Positions 58,466-64,000 of a DNA stretch of 64,000 bases are shown here, in pieces (the first letter of the stretch is position 1; every line of letters begins with the position of its first letter). The stretch comes from Acinetobacter piscicola. Its GTDB lineage: Bacteria; Pseudomonadota; Gammaproteobacteria; Pseudomonadales; Moraxellaceae. Location: NCBI RefSeq assembly GCF_015218165.1, contig NZ_CP048659.1, forward strand, positions 2,728,001 through 2,792,000. Reading direction: 5' to 3'. A model generated the notes under the pieces. The model made no database searches, was not told the DNA's origin, and was given only the letters and a program-made list of their open reading frames with translations. The translations under genes were made by a program, and so were the position numbers.

Positions 58466-60043
58466 TTAGCCTTCATATAAAACATTGGAAAAACGATAAG
58501 TATGAGCAATCAGACGTTCAATCCAACGCTGTGCTGCCAGTAATTCTAAACTTTTTGCAGCATTCAGCTGATTTAACACCGTATATTCCAACACTTCACT
58601 ACGAATCTGTGCTCGATGTTTGCTCGCCCATTTCTTCAAACTGTTCAATTCTGTACGCAATTTTTCAACTTGTTGATGCTCACTTAAATGGGCAATATCT
58701 TCAATATAACTGTCTAAAATGTGTGAATAATCCAATGCTAATTGTAAAATTGCGGGATGCATTCGCAGAATAAGTGCATTCTCAATTTGTGCTAAATCGC
58801 TACGCAGAACTCTCACATACACCATGACTCTTAAAATAACGAGAAAATGCTGTTGTAACTCAGGATTATCGGTGATGGTAATTTTTTCTAAATAACGTTC
58901 TAATTGTAAAATGATTTCATCTAAAAGTTTCAGCTCACTTGGACTCGGTAAAATACCATCACGAAATACGTTGTGTAAGGTCTTAAATATTTCAAATAAA
59001 ATATGATGCTGTACTGTTTCTGCGGCTTCAATAGCAACGATCGGTATTTGTAAATTTGCAGTATCCAAACAATTTAAAATACTTGGTGAATCTTCAGATA
59101 ATAACAGAATCACCCATTGCTCAATTTTTTTCAATATCGGTATAAAAATCAATGCACCAACCACACTAAACAAAGTGTGAAATAACGCCACAATGACTAA
59201 ACTGTCCCAACGACTCAGCCAAGACACATGCTGATATAACCACAACAAAGCAGGTGCTAAAAATAAAAAAGCGACCAGTGCAGCCACAACATTGAACATC
59301 ACATTGACCAAAACCGTACGTTGCGCATTGATGGATGCACCAATGGCAGACAACACTGTGATCCCCACTGCACCAACATTTTGTCCAATCACCAAATACA
59401 AAGACTGTGATACATCAATGGCGCCACTAGCTAAAGCAGCTAAAGTGGCTGTGATCGAAGCACTTGAAGACTGTAAAATCAAGCTCATGACGATACCAAT
59501 GGCAACGAGCAGTACCTTTGCCCAAAATCCATCTGCACTTAAAAATGAAAGATCAACTCGATTTGAAAACCCCGTCATGGCCTCTTGTAAAATCGCAATG
59601 CCAAAAAAAATCATACCAAAGCCCGCCAAGATAAGCCCAAACAGTTTCAAGCGATCTTTAGCAATCAAATGCAGCATTGCACCCAAACCAATAAATGGCA
59701 GTGCAAACATTGAAATGGAAAATTTTAAACCAAGAAATGCCACCAGCCATCCTGTACTGGTCGTCCCAATATTTGCACCAATAACCACACCTATCGCTTG
59801 GGCAAAAGTCATCACCCCTGCACTGACAAAACCCACTGTAGCAACTGTCGTTGCAGTGGATGAATTGACCAAAATCGTCAAGCCAATGCCTGTCAATACC
59901 GCTTTACTCGTAGTATTGGTAAATTGGGTAAATAAATGTTTTAAGGTTTCGCCTGCAATATTTTTTAGCCCATGCGTCATCAATGTCATGCCAAGCAAAA
60001 ATAATCCTACACCACCACAAAGCTCTGCAAATACTTGAAACAC
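58466..60043 (-). CDS. Na/Pi cotransporter family protein
   Basis: A 525-aa membrane protein with two inverted PNaS repeats: GLTILVNSSTATTVATVGFVSAGVM and LILQSSSASITATLAALASGAI (QSSSA and NSSTA-type motifs), typical of NptA/YjbB transporters. The last 200 residues are soluble helices of PhoU-like type. Probable sodium-driven phosphate transporter; direction and substrate are inferred from family. Single gene. Confidence 0.88.
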   Translation of the reverse strand: MFQVFAELCGGVGLFLLGMTLMTHGLKNIAGETLKHLFTQFTNTTSKAVLTGIGLTILVNSSTATTVATVGFVSAGVMTFAQAIGVVIGANIGTTSTGWLVAFLGLKFSISMFALPFIGLGAMLHLIAKDRLKLFGLILAGFGMIFFGIAILQEAMTGFSNRVDLSFLSADGFWAKVLLVAIGIVMSLILQSSSASITATLAALASGAIDVSQSLYLVIGQNVGAVGITVLSAIGASINAQRTVLVNVMFNVVAALVAFLFLAPALLWLYQHVSWLSRWDSLVIVALFHTLFSVVGALIFIPILKKIEQWVILLLSEDSPSILNCLDTANLQIPIVAIEAAETVQHHILFEIFKTLHNVFRDGILPSPSELKLLDEIILQLERYLEKITITDNPELQQHFLVILRVMVYVRVLRSDLAQIENALILRMHPAILQLALDYSHILDSYIEDIAHLSEHQQVEKLRTELNSLKKWASKHRAQIRSEVLEYTVLNQLNAAKSLELLAAQRWIERLIAHTYRFSNVLYEG

Positions 60044-60308
60044 ATTTTTCCCTTAATCTATGGTGTTGATCTATTTAACTGTTCTATTTAAAAGCTCAAT
60101 ATAATGAAAATCGTATAGACTAAATATTAGCCAAATGTATAAATGTGAAATAAAATCAGGTTCCTTGATTTAACAAGCAACCAGCTAAAATCAACCTTAT
60201 ATTAAAAATAAGTAAAGTAAAGCAACTCAAACTATTGTCTCAGTTCACTTAAATAAAAATGCCCATTTTCAGAGCATTTAAAATTACGACATTCAAAACC
60301 AATATGAA

Positions 60309-61580
60309 TTATTCATCATTTAAAGCACATTCAAAACTACTCGGATTTTGTGCACAACGCACTTTCTTCAAAATTTTCATCATCGCAGGGTCATAATAAC
60401 CTTCTTTGGTCATCTGAATACGCGCTTCACGCATGATTTTGATATAGCCTGGTTTATCTGCTTCACGCATTTCCATCCAATATTTTGCGGGAATTTCTTT
60501 TTCAATTTTATCGACAAACTCAAAAGCAGGACTCAGTTGTTTAGAAATGATTTCGCGGGCAATTGATCCCATTCCCGCAGGAAATTTATTGCGTTGCATG
60601 ATCAATGTCCCTGTGACTTGAATAAGAGGAAACCGAATAATTCCCCCAACAGTTTTGCCATTTTTATCATTCATCCCTTTTTGTAATTCTAAGGGTTTAA
60701 ACAACAAAGCAGGGCCAGCCATGATGTCAACTTCTTTATTATTAAACTTGCCACCTACAGTGAGTAAATCAACAGAAATCGGCTGTGCACCAACATTTTG
60801 TACCAATTTCTTTTGTGTACCATCAAAATTCATCACTGCAACTTTTTTACCTGCTGCTTTGGCTAAGGTGTCAATTCGGCGGTCATTCACCATAATATAA
60901 GCCGCACCCAAAGGGACAATTCCGACCACTTCATAGTCTTTATTGACCATTTTAGCATCATACTCAGGTCGTGCTAAAAGTTGTATCACGGCAGACAATT
61001 GTTTATAGCTTTGTACTGCACCAATAGCATCTATACTGCCAACAAATGGGTTAAATTGGCGTGCACGTAAATTACTAATTCCTGCGCCATCACAACGTTT
61101 ACTTCTAAAATCTTCTGTTAAAACACGCTCATCGGTATATACGCGTAAGTTGAGTTCAGTACTGGCTTTTTTCTTTAATTGTGGATAATCCATATCTATG
61201 CGCATTTGCAGCTTCGATGGTCGGATAATTTTTAAATCAACACCAAACTGCTTTGCCACTTGTGCAATGCGAGGTAATTCACTGATATAGCTCGTTGCTT
61301 GTTCAAAGGCTTCACCATTGGCACCATCAGGCGAATAGACACACAAAGTCACTTGTTTAGGAATTTGCGCCCAAACTTTTGGATCGTTCATCAATTTTTT
61401 AATTTTTTGTTGTGAATGCTCAGATAAAGTTAAATCGAGCTTCGGAGCAGGCGCTGCATATACTGAATTTGACATCGCAAATGGTACCCAAAAAACCATT
61501 GCCAACGAGATGTTTTTACACAGCTGTACTGTACATTCTGTCCATTTTTTAGAGTTTTGTATGTTCATTTTATTGTCCAT
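60309..61580 (-). CDS. AdeT-like putative solute-binding protein (DUF6091)
   Basis: A 423-aa exported protein: signal peptide ending SVYAAP at about residue 44, then a periplasmic-binding-protein-like fold. VTLCVYSPDGANGEAFEQA, RVYTDERVLTEDFRSKRCDGAGISNLRARQFNPFVGSIDAIG (by parts) and the two late cysteines CAQNPSSFEC match the Acinetobacter AdeT/DUF6091 group. AdeT was once linked to aminoglycoside resistance, but a transport or binding role is more likely. The start is uncertain: in-frame ATGs at 61580 and 61568 both precede the long signal region and neither has a strong ribosome site. Confidence 0.75.
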   Translation of the reverse strand: MDNKMNIQNSKKWTECTVQLCKNISLAMVFWVPFAMSNSVYAAPAPKLDLTLSEHSQQKIKKLMNDPKVWAQIPKQVTLCVYSPDGANGEAFEQATSYISELPRIAQVAKQFGVDLKIIRPSKLQMRIDMDYPQLKKKASTELNLRVYTDERVLTEDFRSKRCDGAGISNLRARQFNPFVGSIDAIGAVQSYKQLSAVIQLLARPEYDAKMVNKDYEVVGIVPLGAAYIMVNDRRIDTLAKAAGKKVAVMNFDGTQKKLVQNVGAQPISVDLLTVGGKFNNKEVDIMAGPALLFKPLELQKGMNDKNGKTVGGIIRFPLIQVTGTLIMQRNKFPAGMGSIAREIISKQLSPAFEFVDKIEKEIPAKYWMEMREADKPGYIKIMREARIQMTKEGYYDPAMMKILKKVRCAQNPSSFECALNDE

Positions 61581-61814
61581 TTTATCAATATGTTCGTGAA
61601 TATCTTCAACGAGTACATCATCCTGATCTATCTTTTTAAGTTAAGCGATGTATCCACAGATTCAATTGACTCTAAACAGCCAACTTTTGTCAAAAATGTA
61701 AAATTTTTAAATTTATTTTTTACACTTGATTATTTAATGATTTATCAATATGTTAAATCCAATAAAAAACTTACCACTTATCCGATTATGCTGTGATCAC
61801 TCGGCAAAGATAAA

Positions 61815-61838
61815 AAGCTCCCGAAGGAGCTTATATAT
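61815..61838 (-). terminator. Terminator of the type I secreted adhesin
   Basis: A 7-bp stem AAGCTCC/GGAGCTT (61815-61832) with tetraloop, followed on the minus strand by T residues, 35 bases past the adhesin stop. Confidence 0.7.
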
Positions 61839-61866
61839 TTAGAAAAATATTGTGCTGATCAAATCA

Positions 61867-64000
61867 TCAGATGATGATTTGATTATTTTGCAATAATTGT
61901 TCAAGAGTAAGGTCGGTCGTTTGGTTGCTCAAAATCAATAAATCAGCAGACTGATAATTCGTTCCAGTACCATCACGGTCAATTGAAATCACCGCTTGGT
62001 CTTGCTCTGCATCATAACTTACTTTTAAGTATTCATTGATATTTTCAAGACTCGCATTGTGATCAAGTAATGCCGAAACATCTATCTGATCTGTAGATGC
62101 AAAATCATTGACAGGCGTTAAGCGATTTCCACCCAAATCATCATCATTTAATACATTAAAAATTAGATCTGCATCTTGCTCAACCGCTGTATGCTCAACA
62201 AATGCCATTGCTTTAAATGCTGCATTTGAAGATGGATACAAGGTCATATCAAACTCAAGTTCTGAACTGGCTGCTGAATGATTAGATTGTTCTGTAGCAA
62301 TGGCTTCTACTTTCACTTTTAAGCCCAAAGATGAACCTGTTACCACAAAATCTGCCGGAGCAACAGCAACCAAGCTTGCACCATCTAAAGATACGCCATC
62401 GGCAACCAAACTTAATTGCCCTTGGGCATTGGCTGTACCTAATAAAAGACGTGAGCCATCTGCAGCCAATGCATAAATCATCATGCCTTCAACTAAACCT
62501 GAGAAATTTAAGGTCAAGCTTTCTGAGCCATCGATATCATTCAGACTTGTATTAAGCAATCCAAGTGAAATATCTTGTCCAACTTCACCACTTAAGTTGA
62601 AGTATGGACGATGGAAACCATTTTCATCTTTATCAGTTGCACTGCCTTGAATCAGATCTGATACTTTCCATTCCACTGATGGATTCGCTTGATGATAAAA
62701 ATCATTCAAACTTGACAAAGCAGTCTCTAAATCAGGGTAATAACTGATTTTATCCCCATGTGACTGATCTATTAATTGGAAGTCATAGTTGCCTTGACCC
62801 GCTTGATTATGCATATAAAAATCAAAGGTATAGAAACCTGACTCTGCTGCGACAAAGCTGTAATCCACAGACTGATTTAATCCCCCCCAACTTACATAGA
62901 CTGGATCTTCATTCCCAATGATGAGCATACCACTGTCATCTGCCTTACCTTTGTAATTATAGGTATGCCCTTTTTCTAAATAGACATAACCTGTAATCGC
63001 AACCCCTTTATAGGTTGCAACATTACTATCTGCCAAGCTTGAAGTTTCACCACTCGTTGCTGGTTTATGTGTTGTGTTTTTATCACTGGTTAAATAGTTA
63101 AATACTGTTTTCAAAGTATCTGCTGGCATGCCACTACCATTACCTTGTAACAAATTATAGGTTTTTCCATCAATGGTGACAGATTTCAAACCTTCCCATG
63201 TTTTAATATTTAAATTAAGTGCGGTTGGACTCCAATCCAACAAGTCAAGTGATAGGTTTGGTGTATCAGCAACAGCTTCAACCATCACATCAACAGAACC
63301 TGTAGAAGTATTAATCCCATCATGTACCTCAAAATCAAGCGTTGTATATGCTGAATCGGCAGTTGTTGATGCTTCATTTAAATCAGGTTGAAAACTTAAT
63401 TGACCTGCATCAAGATCTGCTTTAGTTAAGCCTGTCAGCACATTGACATCGGTCACTGCCTGACCATTTAAATACAAAGTCCCGTTTGCTGGTAACTGCG
63501 TGAATGAAATAGTTAACTTACTTAAATCAGTACTGTTATCACGAATACCTAAGTGTGCCCAAGTAATCACAACAGAAGTATCTTCATCTGTTTTAATCAC
63601 AAATGATTGAATATCTGGAGCTGCATTATCAATATCTTCAGCATCTGAGCCTGCTAAACCAAGGTTACCAACTAAATCTTGATAACTGCCTTTAGGCACC
63701 GTCACTGTGATAATGTCATCGACAGGCATCTCAATCATGGCGTCAAAGTTTAATGCACTACTGTCAGATATGTTCCATTTCACAGGAATCACATTACCCA
63801 AGGTATCTTTCACAGTAACTTGTGATAAATCGATACTGGTTGGATCAACATCTGGAGCATATTTCAGTGTAATTTTACCTGTTGTATCAATATCTACAGT
63901 CACTTTTGGTGGTTCAATATCAACGGTTACATCACGTGAAGCATCATCTGAAGTCGCACCCGATGTATTAGATGTCGCTTGTGCCGTAATATCAAAATCT
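61867..64000 (-). CDS. Large type I-secreted adhesin (Bap-like), C-terminal part; N-terminus beyond the right edge
   Basis: The frame is open through the right end of the window, so only the last 710 or so residues are present. They contain Ig-like/cadherin-like beta repeats (TVKDTLGNVIPVKW; FVIKTDEDTSVVITW; LYLNGQAVTD), a PA14-like beta domain (HTYNYKGKADDSGMLIIGNE .. SGFYTFDFYMHNQ, by parts), and a C-terminal type I secretion target of the VCA0849 class (DQIDVSALLDHN .. VISIDRDGTG .. LEQLLQNNQIII). Such proteins are exported by an ABC-TolC system and form biofilm. No secretion genes lie in the window. Confidence 0.85.
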   Translation of the reverse strand, partial: DFDITAQATSNTSGATSDDASRDVTVDIEPPKVTVDIDTTGKITLKYAPDVDPTSIDLSQVTVKDTLGNVIPVKWNISDSSALNFDAMIEMPVDDIITVTVPKGSYQDLVGNLGLAGSDAEDIDNAAPDIQSFVIKTDEDTSVVITWAHLGIRDNSTDLSKLTISFTQLPANGTLYLNGQAVTDVNVLTGLTKADLDAGQLSFQPDLNEASTTADSAYTTLDFEVHDGINTSTGSVDVMVEAVADTPNLSLDLLDWSPTALNLNIKTWEGLKSVTIDGKTYNLLQGNGSGMPADTLKTVFNYLTSDKNTTHKPATSGETSSLADSNVATYKGVAITGYVYLEKGHTYNYKGKADDSGMLIIGNEDPVYVSWGGLNQSVDYSFVAAESGFYTFDFYMHNQAGQGNYDFQLIDQSHGDKISYYPDLETALSSLNDFYHQANPSVEWKVSDLIQGSATDKDENGFHRPYFNLSGEVGQDISLGLLNTSLNDIDGSESLTLNFSGLVEGMMIYALAADGSRLLLGTANAQGQLSLVADGVSLDGASLVAVAPADFVVTGSSLGLKVKVEAIATEQSNHSAASSELEFDMTLYPSSNAAFKAMAFVEHTAVEQDADLIFNVLNDDDLGGNRLTPVNDFASTDQIDVSALLDHNASLENINEYLKVSYDAEQDQAVISIDRDGTGTNYQSADLLILSNQTTDLTLEQLLQNNQIII

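Noticed and set aside
59292..60038. 248-aa plus-strand frame opposite the Na/Pi transporter
   Set aside because: Shadow of a well-supported membrane protein gene; Pro/Lys/Thr-rich antisense composition.

Overview
The window looks like chromosomal DNA of an Acinetobacter-type gammaproteobacterium (Moraxellaceae). This rests on the low G+C, the AdeT-like solute-binding protein, the GTP-type PEP carboxykinase, the DUF4112, DOMON-like and SutA-like small proteins, and the gene orders ftsH-folP and zapA-ssrS divergent from ygfB-pepP-ubiH. Species cannot be fixed from sequence reading alone. Most of it is core genome; no phage, insertion sequence or CRISPR array was seen.

Left part (1-15.5 kb): the start of an SCP2 sterol-binding protein, ttcA (tRNA thiolation), a secreted lytic transglycosylase, htpX, two unknown genes, an MgtE magnesium transporter, an RND efflux permease without its usual partners, a GlpQ-type lipoprotein, dgkA, and a trimeric autotransporter adhesin. 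The adhesin has a structured leader RNA with its own promoter and intrinsic terminator. It is divergent from a small HTH regulator.

Middle (15.5-38.9 kb): groES-groEL behind tandem sigma-32-type promoters, a metallophosphoesterase and lipid kinase pair, pckG, glpD, an MHS-family transporter gene interrupted by one amber codon, a large alpha-helical repeat protein, a methyltransferase, folD, and tRNA-Cys. Two identical tRNA-Leu(UAA) genes flank a membrane protein gene. Then come a VWA lipoprotein under a Zur-box-like palindrome, folP, ftsH, rlmE, a YhbY-type RNA-binding protein and a DOMON-like protein.

Right part (38.9-64 kb): carA-carB behind a leader with nested terminator-like hairpins, greA, a methyltransferase, a CatB-like acyltransferase and a SutA-like RNA polymerase regulator. 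Next are two ubiquinone hydroxylases, an internally duplicated lipoprotein inserted between ubiH and pepP, pepP, a UPF0149 protein, a coiled-coil protein, zapA and 6S RNA. The end holds a complete taurine operon (tauABCD on the minus strand), a Na/phosphate symporter, an AdeT-like protein, and the C-terminal part of a large type I secreted adhesin that runs off the right edge.

The less explained elements are a cluster of DnaA-box-like sites at 1537-1581, the adhesin leader RNA, the carA leader, the tRNA-Leu direct repeats around an unknown gene, and the lipoprotein inserted in the ubiquinone cluster. All assignments come from reading motifs by eye; no database or folding program was run.
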